Shown here: piece by piece, positions 1 to 8,727 of the stretch
How positions within the stretch are numbered: position 1 is the stretch's first letter
How the letters are laid out: every line of letters starts with the position of its first letter
DNA from: Enterobacteriaceae bacterium
Lineage (GTDB): Bacteria; Pseudomonadota; Gammaproteobacteria; Enterobacterales; Enterobacteriaceae
DNA length: 50,297 bases
Assembly (NCBI GenBank): GCA_031261005.1
Contig: JAISKF010000029.1
Span: forward strand, 1 to 50,297
Direction: 5' to 3'
Notes under the pieces: generated by a model
What the model was told of the DNA's origin: nothing
Databases searched by the model: none
The model's input: only the letters and a program-made list of their open reading frames with translations
Translations under genes and position numbers: made by a program

Positions 1-112
1 CGGCGATAGCGCGGTGGTCCCACCTGACCCCATGCCGAACTCAGAAGTGAAACGCCGTAGCGCCGATGGTAGTGTGGGGTATCCCCATGCGAGAGTAGGG
101 AACTGCCAGGCT
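1..112 (+). rRNA. rrf: 5S ribosomal RNA, 5' end cut off by the window edge
   Basis: The sequence matches enterobacterial 5S rRNA almost base for base, including the segments around CCGAACTCAGAAGTGAAACG and the 3' end GGGAACTGCCAGGC. Only about the first 7 bases are missing. It is the last rRNA gene of an rrn operon whose 16S and 23S lie to the left of the window. The two tRNAs that follow without an intervening terminator are distal members of the same transcript, as in E. coli rrnC. Confidence 0.97.
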
Positions 113-208
113 TTGAATAGTAATTCTTCGTTTATGAAAGACAAATATAAACGAGGGAAGTAGGACTCAGTTACTAAGAGATTGACTTAGTAACGAAACA
201 GAATCGGT

Positions 209-285
209 GGAGCGGTAGTTCAGTTGGTTAGAATACCTGCCTGTCACGCAGGGGGTCGCGGGTTCGAGTCCCGTCCGTTCCGCCA
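209..285 (+). tRNA. tRNA-Asp (anticodon GTC)
   Basis: A 77-base cloverleaf with the anticodon GTC at 243-245, GGTTCGAGTCC in the T arm and an encoded CCA end. It is nearly identical to the E. coli tRNA-Asp. It lies about 97 bases after the 5S gene and is probably processed from the rrn transcript. Confidence 0.97.
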
Positions 286-292
286 CCCTTTT

Positions 293-368
293 AGGGGCGT
301 AGTTCAATTGGTAGAGCACCGGTCTCCAAAACCGGGTGTTGGGAGTTCGAGTCTCTCCGCCCCTGCCA
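293..368 (+). tRNA. tRNA-Trp (anticodon CCA)
   Basis: A 76-base cloverleaf with anticodon CCA at 326-328, T-arm GAGTTCGAGTCTC and an encoded 3' CCA. It starts only 7 bases after tRNA-Asp, so both come from one precursor. The pair Asp-Trp after a 5S gene is the arrangement of E. coli rrnC, which is also next to hdfR. Confidence 0.97.
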
Positions 369-377
369 TAAAAAGAA

Positions 378-407
378 AACCCTTTGTGAAAGCAAAGGGT
401 TTTTTGT
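378..407 (+). terminator. Intrinsic terminator of the rRNA/tRNA operon
   Basis: A 9-bp stem AACCCTTTG/CAAAGGGTT with a 6-base loop, followed directly by a run of T. It lies 10 bases after tRNA-Trp and ends the rrn transcript. Confidence 0.9.
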
Positions 408-475
408 TTGTCATTTAATTTTCCACCTGTTCTATTTTCTTTTTAATCTCATCGTATTATTTGACTCTATAGCTC

Positions 476-1288
476 TTACTTGATTAGAAGCTGTTGGATC
501 AATTGCTCATGCTCGCTATTTTGTAGCCAAATAGCATAGATAGGCAGTTGAATGATATTAGTCGATGGAATCGGGCTAAGTTCTGGATATTGTGTTTGCC
601 AACTTTCGGGAAGGAATGCACAGCTATTTGTACTTTTCAGGAGTTGCTTTGCCATTGAGGCAGAAGAACTCGTCAGCAATATTACGTTTTCTTGAGGAAT
701 AATATCTCGCTCCTGCTGAATAAAATCGACTCCCCAGTCTAATGAAATATAAGCACGCTTTTTATCGCTGATTTGGCGTTCTGTGGTGAATAACTGTAGC
801 GGGATAGTGCCAATCTGTTGGCTGGTCAGCTCGTCCATTTTAGACGGCTCAGTGGCAATGAATAGATCGAGCTGCCGTTCATGTAATTGCTGAACTAATA
901 GAGTTCTTGGCGCGATACGCGTATCAAACTGTAAATTTTTATGTTGTAAATACAGTGATTCAAGCCAGTCCGTAAGATAGCTCTCCCAGATCAACGCTAA
1001 CGCGCCAATGGATAACATATTATTTTTTGGGCTGCTCTTAATGATGGCATGTCGTGCCTGCTGCCATGTGGTAATCAAATTTTCCGCATAAGGTAATAAC
1101 TGCTCTCCCGCAGAGGTGAGCCGTATGTTATTGCGATGACGCGTAAAAAGATTCACGCCGAGTTGATTTTCCAGCAATCGGATACGCGAACTAACCGCAG
1201 ATTGAGTCAGATAGAGTGATTCAGCCGCTCTGCCAAAGTGGCGAGTCTTACTGACTTCTAAAAATGTTTTGAGTAATTCGGTATCCAC
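476..1288 (-). CDS. hdfR: LysR-type transcriptional regulator HdfR
   Basis: A 270-residue LysR-family regulator. The N-terminal winged helix-turn-helix lies at about residues 1-60 (starting MDTELLKTFLEVS, with GRAAESLYLTQSAVSSRIR as the recognition part). The rest is the effector-binding domain. The N-terminal half is nearly identical to E. coli HdfR (279 aa), a repressor of flhDC; the C-terminal half is more divergent and about 9 residues shorter. It is divergent from maoP, as in E. coli, and shares the 116-bp gap at 1289-1404 with it. The effector is not known. Orthology is supported by both sequence and synteny; flagellar control in this organism is inference. Confidence 0.93.
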   Translation of the reverse strand: MDTELLKTFLEVSKTRHFGRAAESLYLTQSAVSSRIRLLENQLGVNLFTRHRNNIRLTSAGEQLLPYAENLITTWQQARHAIIKSSPKNNMLSIGALALIWESYLTDWLESLYLQHKNLQFDTRIAPRTLLVQQLHERQLDLFIATEPSKMDELTSQQIGTIPLQLFTTERQISDKKRAYISLDWGVDFIQQERDIIPQENVILLTSSSASMAKQLLKSTNSCAFLPESWQTQYPELSPIPSTNIIQLPIYAIWLQNSEHEQLIQQLLIK

Positions 1289-1404
1289 TCTTTCTCCAAA
1301 TAATTTTATCGTTACGATTCAAATTTTTTGTTTTACACTCTGCCGAGCCTCACTAATACTCCGCGACATAATGGCATTAATTTAGATACTTAGGAGTATG
1401 TCAG

Positions 1405-1743
1405 ATGGCGGAAAGCTTCTCTACGACGCATCGTTTTTTTGACAATAAAAATTATCCTCGCGGATTTTCTCGTCATGGGGATTTCACCATTAAAGAAGCT
1501 CAATTGCTAGAGAGTTTGGGCTATGCTTTTAATGAACTTGATTTAGGTAAACGTGAACCGGTTACTGAAGAAGAAAAACTGTTTGTTGGCGTTTGCCGCG
1601 GTGAACGAGCACCAGTGACCGATGCTGAAAAAGTATGGTCTAAATATCTTGATCGCATTCGCCGTCCTAAACGCTTCCACACTTTGTCCGGCGGTAAACC
1701 GCAAGTCGATACAGTAGAAGACTTTAGCGACACGGATGATTAA
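1405..1743 (+). CDS. maoP: Macrodomain Ori organization protein MaoP (YifE)
   Basis: A 112-residue soluble, charged protein, the same length as E. coli MaoP and close to identical over most of it (for example [11 protein letters not shown] and [20 protein letters not shown] segments). In E. coli, MaoP acts with the short nearby DNA site maoS to constrain the Ori macrodomain; the gap to hdfR is the place to look for maoS here, but I did not identify it. The start is supported by AGGAG at 1392-1396, 8 bases upstream. An out-of-frame ATG at 1398 lies closer to the Shine-Dalgarno sequence but opens no useful frame. An intrinsic terminator follows. Confidence 0.95.
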   Translation: MAESFSTTHRFFDNKNYPRGFSRHGDFTIKEAQLLESLGYAFNELDLGKREPVTEEEKLFVGVCRGERAPVTDAEKVWSKYLDRIRRPKRFHTLSGGKPQVDTVEDFSDTDD

Positions 1744-1751
1744 TTTAACTG

Positions 1752-1776
1752 ACGGGGCTTAATGCCCCGTTTTTTG
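1752..1776 (+). terminator. Intrinsic terminator of maoP
   Basis: Stem ACGGGGC/GCCCCGT with a 5-base loop, followed by six T. It lies 8 bases after the maoP stop and between two convergent genes. On the other strand the stem is not followed by a T run, so it mainly serves maoP. Confidence 0.88.
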
Positions 1777-1786
1777 ATCCCTGTTT

Positions 1787-3313
1787 TTATCCAATGGCTT
1801 TGTAAAGCTGTAATAACAATCTGTCCATACTGCGATAGCTCAGTGCTTCAGCGATATGTTCTTTTTTTATGTTTTGACAATCCGACAAATCCGCAATGGT
1901 TCTCGACACTTTCAATATTCGATGCCAGCCGCGTACCGATAAGCCTAGTTTAACCAGCGCTTGTTCGAGAAATAGCGCGTCATTAGCATCAAGCTGGCAT
2001 ATCTGCTCTACTTCTTTACTGCTTAACTGAGCATTAATTTTACCATTTCGTTTTATTTGCGTTTCGCGTGCTTTCAGGACTCGCTGACGGACTAATTGGC
2101 TGGATTCCCCCTCTTGTCTGCGCTGGCTTAATACGCCTTGCGGTAATAGCGGAACTTCTATGGATAAGTCGAAGCGATCGAGGAAAGGACCTGATAATCG
2201 ATTTAAATAACGCATGACTTGCTGTGGATTAGAACGGCTTTGGATTCCCTGATAGTGTCCTGTCGGACTTGGATTCATTGCCGCAATAAGCTGCACTCTG
2301 GCGGGAAAACAAACTTTAGCACTGGCTCTGGAAATGATAATTTCACCGGATTCTAACGGTTCGCGCAGCGCATCTAGCACTCTTCTTTCAAATTCGGGCA
2401 GCTCATCGAGAAAAAGTACGCCGTTATGTGCCAGAGAAATTTCTCCGGGACGAGGAATTGAACCGCCGCCGATCAACGCAACCATTGATGCGCTGTGATG
2501 CGGTGCTCGAAAAGGGCGTTTTCGCCAATTTGACGCATTTTGCGGAGTGTGGACAAGACTTGCTATTGCTGCGCTCTCCAGCGCCTCTTGATCGCTTAAC
2601 GGCGGTAATAACGCATTTAAACGGGTTGCCAGCATAGTTTTCCCTGTTCCCGGTGGACCTAGCAGTAATAAGTTGTGACCGCCAGCGGCAGATATTTCTA
2701 ACGCTCTCTTTGCCTGCTCCTGACCAATAATATCTTTCAGGTCAGGTAATAACTCAGGATCTTCGCAAATCGCCTCCTGATGAGGCGTAGATAGCGAATT
2801 GTCTTCACCGGTAAGGAAGCGGCAGACGTCGATCAATGTATCCGCTACCAGATGATGACTTTGTTCAATCAAGGCGATTTCTGCTGAGTTTTCACTCGAC
2901 AGAATTAGCGCCCGCTGATCGTTTAACGCAGCCAGCGCTGCGGGTATCGCGCCGTTAACTCTTTTTATTTCCCCCGATAGAGCCAGTTCACCTAAAAATT
3001 CATGCTGCTTTAGTTTCTCGGTAGATATTTGCTCTGATGCAGCCAAAATAGCAACCGCAATAGGAAGATCGAATCTGCCGCCCTCTTTTGGCAGATCCGC
3101 AGGCGCTAAACTTACGGTGATTTTTTTCGGCGGGAAAGAAAAACCACTATTGATTAAAGCGCTGCGTACACGATCTTTTGCTTCTTTGACCGTAGTTTCA
3201 GGTAAACCGACCAACGTGAAGTTAGGCATTCCGTTACTGATATGCACTTCGACACTGACTGCCGGAGCCTGAACGCCTATTGATGCTCTGGTATGAACAA
3301 TTGCTAGTGACAT
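1787..3313 (-). CDS. comM: ComM/YifB family AAA+ ATPase (Mg-chelatase-like)
   Basis: A 508-residue protein, full length for the family. An N-terminal ChlI-type domain (about 20-140) is followed by an AAA+ core with Walker A GPPGTGKT at 219-226 and Walker B GVLFLDELPEF, then the C-terminal Mg-chelatase domain. In Vibrio and other competent bacteria ComM is a hexameric helicase that drives branch migration during integration of transformed DNA; in E. coli the orthologue is YifB. It is convergent with maoP and divergent from the ilv operon, as in E. coli. No clear Shine-Dalgarno is visible before the chosen ATG, but the N-terminus MSLAIVHTRA aligns with family members. Confidence 0.93.
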   Translation of the reverse strand: MSLAIVHTRASIGVQAPAVSVEVHISNGMPNFTLVGLPETTVKEAKDRVRSALINSGFSFPPKKITVSLAPADLPKEGGRFDLPIAVAILAASEQISTEKLKQHEFLGELALSGEIKRVNGAIPAALAALNDQRALILSSENSAEIALIEQSHHLVADTLIDVCRFLTGEDNSLSTPHQEAICEDPELLPDLKDIIGQEQAKRALEISAAGGHNLLLLGPPGTGKTMLATRLNALLPPLSDQEALESAAIASLVHTPQNASNWRKRPFRAPHHSASMVALIGGGSIPRPGEISLAHNGVLFLDELPEFERRVLDALREPLESGEIIISRASAKVCFPARVQLIAAMNPSPTGHYQGIQSRSNPQQVMRYLNRLSGPFLDRFDLSIEVPLLPQGVLSQRRQEGESSQLVRQRVLKARETQIKRNGKINAQLSSKEVEQICQLDANDALFLEQALVKLGLSVRGWHRILKVSRTIADLSDCQNIKKEHIAEALSYRSMDRLLLQLYKAIG

Positions 3314-3569
3314 GCCAAATTATCCGTATTGTTTTTTAGATAATCCTGTCAGAGTTATGCGTAATTTATTCGTATATTTTTTATTTTTAGTTAAAAAATT
3401 AGAGATAAATTCCAAAATGATTATCTCTTTATAGTCAATATGACGGTTGTTGTGCGCGCCAGAGCGCATAAAAATATTTTTAATCAGTAAATTATATTTA
3501 TTACCCTGAAAAATAGCGTATTTCCTCTGCTCATTTCCCTTGTTATAAAAAAGGAAAATAAAAAACAGG

Positions 3570-3598
3570 TTGTCAATAAATGAGAAACTATGGTAATT
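3570..3598 (+). promoter_or_regulatory. Candidate ilvLGMEDA promoter
   Basis: TTGTCA at 3570-3575 resembles a -35 box, with a weak -10-like GTAATT at 3593-3598 after a 17-base spacer. Transcription from about 3605 would give a leader of roughly 185 bases ending at the attenuator, close to the length known for the E. coli ilv leader RNA. The rest of the 327-bp gap 3314-3640 between comM and ilvL is AT-rich and shows no other gene that I can support. Confidence 0.45.
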
Positions 3599-3640
3599 CT
3601 GTAGTCATTCATTCTATTGAAAAAGTTTTTTATTGAAATT

Positions 3641-3739
3641 ATGAAATCAGTAAGCCAAGTGATTAGCCTCGTGATTATTAGTGTGGTGGTGATTATTATC
3701 CCACCGTGCGGGGTGGTACTTGGCAAAAGAAAGACCTGA
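3641..3739 (+). CDS. ilvL: ilv operon leader peptide IlvL
   Basis: A 32-residue peptide starting MKSVSQVISLVIISVVVIII, of which 8 residues are Val, 6 Ile and 2 Leu. It ends in PPCGVVLGKRKT and aligns with E. coli IlvL (32 aa; shared ISLVIISVVVIIIPPCG). Ribosome stalling on these codons when charged branched-chain tRNAs are scarce lets transcription pass the attenuator 20 bases downstream. No strong Shine-Dalgarno precedes it. Confidence 0.92.
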   Translation: MKSVSQVISLVIISVVVIIIPPCGVVLGKRKT

Positions 3740-3759
3740 TTAACGGTCCCAAATTCAAG

Positions 3760-3791
3760 AACCCCCGCACTGAAAAGTCGGGGGTTTTTTT
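3760..3791 (+). terminator. ilvGMEDA attenuator
   Basis: Stem AACCCCCG/CGGGGGTT extended by ACT/AGT around a GAAA tetraloop (one bulged C), followed by seven T. It lies between ilvL and ilvG, where the E. coli attenuator is found. It is the terminator form of the multivalent Ile/Val/Leu attenuation system. Confidence 0.92.
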
Positions 3792-3871
3792 ATGGGCAGA
3801 AAAAAACAATAAATATCAAAGAATAAACACACGATATAAAAATCGGTTCAGAGCATAACGGGGTAAAACTA

Positions 3872-5521
3872 ATGAATGGAGCACAGTGGGTTGTACAAAC
3901 GCTACGGGATCAAGGGGTTGATACTGTTTTTGGTTATCCCGGCGGTGCGATTATGCCCGTTTATGACGCATTGTATGATGGCGGTATTGAGCATCTGCTG
4001 TGCCGTAATGAACAAGGCGCTGCCATTGCTGCACTTGGTTATGCCAGAGCGACCGGCAAAGTAGGTGTTTGTATCGCAACATCGGGTCCCGGTGCAACAA
4101 ATCTGGTTACTGGTCTGGCTGATGCTCTGTTAGATTCCGTTCCCGTTGTTGCGATTACCGGTCAGGTTGCTTCCCCGTTTATTGGCACTGATGCTTTTCA
4201 GGAGGTTGATGTTTTAGGATTATCGCTCGCCTGCACCAAACATAGTTATCTGGTGGAATCGCTGGAAGAGCTGCCCGCCATCATCGCACAAGCGTTTGCT
4301 ATTGCCAGCGGCGGTCGTCCGGGACCTGTACTGATTGATATTCCGAAAGATATTCAAATGGCAGCAGGCGATCATTTAAAACCCGCTTTATTGCCAGTAG
4401 AAGAACTTACTGCGGTTGCTGATGATGATCTGCAATCTGCCAGAACGATGATCGCCGAATCGAAAAAACCAATGCTATATGTTGGCGGCGGTGTCGGAAT
4501 GGCTGGCGCGGTTGACGCTTTGCGTGAATTTAGCAAAGTTACCGGAATGCCTTGCGTCTCCACTTTAAAAGGCTTAGGCGCTGCTGATGCACAAGATCCC
4601 TGTTATCTCGGTTTGTTGGGCATGCACGGCTCGAAAGCGGCTAATTTAGCGGTGCAGGATTGCGACTTGCTGGTTGCTATCGGAGTGCGTTTTGATGATC
4701 GCGTTACCGGCAAACTCAACGCGTTTGCGGCAAATGCCAAAGTTATCCATATGGATATTGATCCCGCCGAATTAGGCAAACTTCGCACGCCGCACGTTGC
4801 GCTATGCGGAGATTTAAACGAGATGCTCCCTGCGCTGCAACAACCGATGAGCATTGAGAACTGGCGCAAAACGGTGATGACCATGAAAACCGAATATGCC
4901 GCTCGTTATGATCACCCTGGTGAGCCAATTTATGCGCCGCTGCTGTTAAAACAACTCTCTGATAAAAAACCACAAAATGCTGTGATCACCACAGATGTCG
5001 GTCAGCATCAGATGTGGAGCGCACAGCACATGTCATTTAGCTGCCCTGAAAATTTCATCACGTCCAGCGGATTAGGCACGATGGGATTTGGTATTCCGGC
5101 AGCGATCGGCGCTCAAATGGCACGCCCTGACGATCTGGTTATCTGCATCTCCGGTGACGGCTCTTTTATGATGAATGTACAAGAACTCGGCACCATAAAA
5201 CGCAAAAAGCTACCGATTAAAATCGTCTTGCTCGATAACCAGCGTTTGGGCATGGTGCGGCAGTGGCAGCAATTATTTTTTGATGCGCGTTATAGCGAAA
5301 CGACATTATCCGATAATCCAGACTTCCTGATGCTGGCGCGCGCATTTGACATTCCTGGTCAAAGCATTTGCCGAAAAGATCAGGTAGATGAAGCGATTAA
5401 TACTTTATTAACCAGTGACGGACCTTATTTACTGCATGTCGCGATCGACGAATTAGAAAACGTTTGGCCTCTGGTTCCGCCGGGTGCGGGTAACGAAACC
5501 ATGTTGGAGAAAGTATCATGA
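3872..5521 (+). CDS. ilvG: Acetolactate synthase II, large (catalytic) subunit
   Basis: A 549-residue thiamine-diphosphate enzyme that condenses pyruvate with pyruvate or 2-oxobutyrate, the first common step of valine/leucine and isoleucine synthesis. The catalytic Glu is E47 (CRNEQGAA), and the ThDP/Mg motif starts GDGSFMMN. The length matches the active E. coli/Salmonella IlvG (548 aa). The frame is open throughout, so this copy should be functional, unlike the frameshifted ilvG of E. coli K-12. GGGGTA lies 6 bases before the start. It overlaps ilvM by 4 bases (ATGA), which implies translational coupling of the two subunits. Confidence 0.97.
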   Translation: MNGAQWVVQTLRDQGVDTVFGYPGGAIMPVYDALYDGGIEHLLCRNEQGAAIAALGYARATGKVGVCIATSGPGATNLVTGLADALLDSVPVVAITGQVASPFIGTDAFQEVDVLGLSLACTKHSYLVESLEELPAIIAQAFAIASGGRPGPVLIDIPKDIQMAAGDHLKPALLPVEELTAVADDDLQSARTMIAESKKPMLYVGGGVGMAGAVDALREFSKVTGMPCVSTLKGLGAADAQDPCYLGLLGMHGSKAANLAVQDCDLLVAIGVRFDDRVTGKLNAFAANAKVIHMDIDPAELGKLRTPHVALCGDLNEMLPALQQPMSIENWRKTVMTMKTEYAARYDHPGEPIYAPLLLKQLSDKKPQNAVITTDVGQHQMWSAQHMSFSCPENFITSSGLGTMGFGIPAAIGAQMARPDDLVICISGDGSFMMNVQELGTIKRKKLPIKIVLLDNQRLGMVRQWQQLFFDARYSETTLSDNPDFLMLARAFDIPGQSICRKDQVDEAINTLLTSDGPYLLHVAIDELENVWPLVPPGAGNETMLEKVS

Positions 5522-5775
5522 CAGAACATCAACTTTTTATTCAGACCCGTTCGCGTTCAGAAGTTTTGGAGCGTCTATTGCGCGTTGTGCGTCATCGCGG
5601 TTTCCAGATATGTAAAATGAACATGAATCAAACAGCTAATGGCGATAACATAAGCGTCTATTTGACCGTTGCCAGTGAGAGACCGGTAAATTTGTTATCG
5701 ACCCAATTAAGTAAACTCGTGGATATCAGCAGTGTTGAGATCCTCAATCACGAATCACAACAAATACGCGCATAG
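5518..5775 (+). CDS. ilvM: Acetolactate synthase II, small (regulatory) subunit
   Basis: An 85-residue single ACT-domain protein. It stabilises and activates the IlvG catalytic subunit; the AHAS II holoenzyme is known to be insensitive to valine. It begins [20 protein letters not shown] and aligns along its length with E. coli IlvM (87 aa). The 4-base overlap with ilvG supports stoichiometric synthesis. The C-terminal end is a little variable, as is usual for the family. Confidence 0.95.
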   Translation: MTEHQLFIQTRSRSEVLERLLRVVRHRGFQICKMNMNQTANGDNISVYLTVASERPVNLLSTQLSKLVDISSVEILNHESQQIRA

Positions 5776-5794
5776 CGCGACAAGGGATAAAACA

Positions 5795-6724
5795 ATGAGT
5801 ACAAAAAAAGCAGACTATATATGGTTTAACGGTGACATGGTTCCGTGGGCTGATGCAAAAGTTCACGTTATGTCACATGCGATGCACTATGGTACATCCG
5901 TATTTGAAGGTGTGCGCTGCTATGATACCCATAAAGGTCCGGCTGTTTTCCGCCATCGCGAACACATGCAGCGTTTGAGTGATTCAGCAAAAATTTATCG
6001 TATGCCGGTTTCCTACAATGTTGATGAACTGATGGAAGCCTGCCGCCAGACATTGCGTAAAAATAATCTGACGAGTGCTTATATCCGTCCGCTAGTGTTT
6101 ATCGGTGATGTGGGCATGGGTGTTAATCCACCGCCGGGATACAAAACTGATGTGATTATCGCCGCTTTCCCTTGGGGCGCTTATTTGGGTGAAGATGCGC
6201 TGGATCAAGGTATTGATGCGATGGTTTCTTCATGGAATCGCGCTGCGCCAAATACCATTCCAACCGCAGCGAAAGCAGGCGGTAACTACCTTTCTTCTTT
6301 ACTGGTCGGCAGCGAAGCGCGTCGTCACGGTTATACCGAAGGTATTGCGCTGGACGTTCACGGCTACGTTTCTGAAGGTGCAGGCGAAAATATCTTTATC
6401 GTAAAAGATGGCGTGGTCTTTACCCCAACATTAACTTCCGCTGCATTACCAGGTATCACTCGTGATGCGCTGATGAAACTGACGAAAGATCTGGGTATCG
6501 AAATTCGTGAGCAAGTGCTGTCTCGTGAATCGCTCTATCTGGCTGATGAAGTCTTTATGACCGGTACAGCAGCAGAAATCACGCCAGTACGCAGTGTCGA
6601 TGGTCTGCAAGTAGGTATCGGTCGCTGCGGTCCGGTGACTAAACGTATCCAACAGACATTCTTCGGCTTGTTTAACGGTCAGACCGAAGACAAATACGGT
6701 TGGTTAGATCCAGTAAATCAATAA
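5795..6724 (+). CDS. ilvE: Branched-chain amino acid aminotransferase
   Basis: A 309-residue PLP class IV aminotransferase that makes the last step to isoleucine, valine and leucine. The PLP lysine is K160 (PTAAKAGGNY), and GVGRCG-like and EVFMTGTAAEI segments match the family. I start it at 5795 because this gives exactly the length of E. coli IlvE (MSTKKADYIWFNG), with AAGGGA at 5782-5787 as the ribosome site. The frame is open further upstream to 5732 but that extension overlaps ilvM and has no homologous counterpart. The gap to ilvD carries a short dispersed repeat. Confidence 0.97.
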   Translation: MSTKKADYIWFNGDMVPWADAKVHVMSHAMHYGTSVFEGVRCYDTHKGPAVFRHREHMQRLSDSAKIYRMPVSYNVDELMEACRQTLRKNNLTSAYIRPLVFIGDVGMGVNPPPGYKTDVIIAAFPWGAYLGEDALDQGIDAMVSSWNRAAPNTIPTAAKAGGNYLSSLLVGSEARRHGYTEGIALDVHGYVSEGAGENIFIVKDGVVFTPTLTSAALPGITRDALMKLTKDLGIEIREQVLSRESLYLADEVFMTGTAAEITPVRSVDGLQVGIGRCGPVTKRIQQTFFGLFNGQTEDKYGWLDPVNQ

Positions 6725-6767
6725 TTAAAAAATCAAAATAGCATCATATAAAACGGGCGAAGTCAGT

Positions 6768-6835
6768 TATATCCCCTAAATAATTCAAGTTGTATCAAGG
6801 CGGCAAATGCAGGTACAGCTTGGATTATGACGAGG
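6768..6835 (+). repeat. Short copy of a palindromic intergenic repeat
   Basis: Starts as TATATCCCCTAAATAATTCA and continues AAGTTGTATCAAGGCGGCAA, then ends CAGCTTGGATTATGACGAG. Both ends correspond to the ends of the 214-bp element at 22538-22751 read in the opposite direction, with the middle deleted. Such ATAATTCAAGTTGCAT...ATGACGGG elements are common between genes of several Enterobacterales. It lies inside the ilv operon between ilvE and ilvD. Confidence 0.75.
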
Positions 6836-6871
6836 ATTTCGCCCGAATTAATCAATGGGAGTAAATAAAGC

Positions 6872-8722
6872 ATGCCGAAGTATCGTTCAGCTACAACTAC
6901 ACATGGCCGCAATATGGCAGGTGCCAGAGCGCTATGGCGCGCAACCGGCATGACTGATGCCGATTTCGGTAAGCCGATTATTGCCGTAGTGAACTCATTT
7001 ACCCAATTCGTTCCGGGACATGTGCATTTACGTGATTTAGGTAAGCTGGTAGCCGATCAAATTCAAGCGTCAGGCGGAGTGGCGAAAGAATTCAATACTA
7101 TTGCGGTCGATGACGGTATCGCAATGGGGCACGGCGGCATGCTGTATTCTCTTCCTTCACGTGAGTTGATTGCTGACTCAGTGGAATATATGGTTAACGC
7201 GCATTGTGCTGACGCAATGGTGTGTATCTCCAACTGCGACAAAATCACGCCGGGAATGCTGATGGCGGCATTACGCCTGAATATTCCGGTGATTTTTGTT
7301 TCCGGCGGACCAATGGAAGCCGGTAAAACGAAGCTATCCGATAAACTGATTAAACTCGACCTGATTGACGCCATGATTCAAGGCGCGAATCCAAATGTCA
7401 GTGATGAAGACAGCGCGCAAATCGAACGCTCCGCTTGCCCAACCTGCGGTTCTTGCTCCGGTATGTTTACCGCTAATTCCATGAATTGCCTGACCGAAGC
7501 GTTGGGGCTTTCTCTGCCGGGCAATGGCTCGCTTATCGCCACCCATCAGGATCGCAAACAGCTTTTTCTGCAAGCCGGTGAAAAGATTGTTGCTTTAGCC
7601 AAACGTTATTATGAGCAGGACGACGAAAGCGTTCTGCCAAGATCTATCGCCACCAAAGCGGCGTTTGAAAATGCCATGACGATGGATATTGCCATGGGCG
7701 GATCGACCAATACGGTGCTGCATTTGCTGGCTTCTGCTCAAGAGGGCGAGGTCGATTTCACCATGAGCGATATTGATCGTTTATCACGCAAAGTTCCCCA
7801 ACTTTGCAAAGTCGCACCAAGCACCCAAAAATATCACATGGAAGATGTGCATCGCGCTGGCGGCGTAGTCGGGATTCTCGGTGAACTGGATCGCGCCGGT
7901 TTGCTGAACCGCCATGTCCGAAATGTGATGGGGCTGAATCTGACCGACACGCTGGCGAAGTTCGACATTATGCAAACCAACGATGACGCGGCGAAAACAT
8001 TTTTCCGCGCTGGTCCTGCGGGTTTACGCACCACAGAAGCCTTTTCGCAAAATTGCCGTTGGGATTCGTTAGATAACGATCGCGTTGAAGGTTGTATCCG
8101 CGATAAAGCTCATGCTTACAGTCAAGAGGGCGGTTTAGCGGTGCTGAACGGCAACTTAGCGCTTGATGGCTGTATCGTAAAAACTGCCGGTGTTGATGAT
8201 GAACATCTGGTATTCCGCGGACCGGCAAAAGTCTACGAAAGTCAGGAAGATGCCGTTGATGCGATTTTAGGCGGCAAAGTGGTTGCCGGTGATGTCGTCG
8301 TCATTCGTTATGAAGGACCTAAAGGCGGACCGGGTATGCAGGAAATGCTGTATCCAACCACATTCCTGAAATCAATGGGATTGGGAAAAAGCTGCGCGCT
8401 GATCACCGATGGTCGTTTCTCTGGCGGTACTTCAGGATTATCTATCGGGCATATTTCACCGGAAGCGGCTAACGGCGGCTTAATCGGCTTAGTACGTGAC
8501 GGCGATTTGATCGATATTGATATTCCTAAACGCAGTATTGTTCTTGATGTTGCTGCCAGCGAACTGGCTGTGCGTCAGCAGGCAGAGATTGCCCGTGCTG
8601 AGAAAGCGTGGACACCAAAAGCCCGCGATCGTCACGTCTCTTTCGCCCTGCGTGCTTACGCAAGTCTGGCAACAAGTGCTGATAAAGGCGCAGTCAGAGA
8701 TAAAAGCAAGCTGGGAGGCTAA
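6872..8722 (+). CDS. ilvD: Dihydroxy-acid dehydratase
   Basis: A 616-residue Fe-S enzyme (same length as E. coli IlvD) that dehydrates 2,3-dihydroxy-3-methylbutanoate and its methylpentanoate homologue. Cluster-ligand cysteines are visible at C122 ([11 protein letters not shown]) and C195 ([17 protein letters not shown]), and the [14 protein letters not shown] segment near the C-terminus is conserved. GGGAG lies about 12 bases before the start. It is followed after 5 bp by ilvA. The usual Fe-S sensitivity to oxidants is expected from the family. Confidence 0.97.
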   Translation: MPKYRSATTTHGRNMAGARALWRATGMTDADFGKPIIAVVNSFTQFVPGHVHLRDLGKLVADQIQASGGVAKEFNTIAVDDGIAMGHGGMLYSLPSRELIADSVEYMVNAHCADAMVCISNCDKITPGMLMAALRLNIPVIFVSGGPMEAGKTKLSDKLIKLDLIDAMIQGANPNVSDEDSAQIERSACPTCGSCSGMFTANSMNCLTEALGLSLPGNGSLIATHQDRKQLFLQAGEKIVALAKRYYEQDDESVLPRSIATKAAFENAMTMDIAMGGSTNTVLHLLASAQEGEVDFTMSDIDRLSRKVPQLCKVAPSTQKYHMEDVHRAGGVVGILGELDRAGLLNRHVRNVMGLNLTDTLAKFDIMQTNDDAAKTFFRAGPAGLRTTEAFSQNCRWDSLDNDRVEGCIRDKAHAYSQEGGLAVLNGNLALDGCIVKTAGVDDEHLVFRGPAKVYESQEDAVDAILGGKVVAGDVVVIRYEGPKGGPGMQEMLYPTTFLKSMGLGKSCALITDGRFSGGTSGLSIGHISPEAANGGLIGLVRDGDLIDIDIPKRSIVLDVAASELAVRQQAEIARAEKAWTPKARDRHVSFALRAYASLATSADKGAVRDKSKLGG

Positions 8723-8727
8723 TTATC

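Noticed and set aside
209..368. The tRNA genes as an integration site for a genomic island
   Set aside because: No integrase, attachment repeat or atypical DNA lies next to them, and the accessory locus starts almost 29 kb away after crp.
224..418. A 64-codon open frame across the two tRNA genes
   Set aside because: It runs through both cloverleafs and the terminator and has no ribosome site. It is a chance frame.
3484..3726. An 80-codon frame opposite the ilv leader
   Set aside because: It is antisense to ilvL, whose peptide and attenuator are clearly conserved. Composition and position give no support for a gene.
5732..5794. N-terminal extension of ilvE
   Set aside because: It overlaps ilvM, has no homology to known IlvE, and the ATG at 5795 has a ribosome site and gives the normal length.
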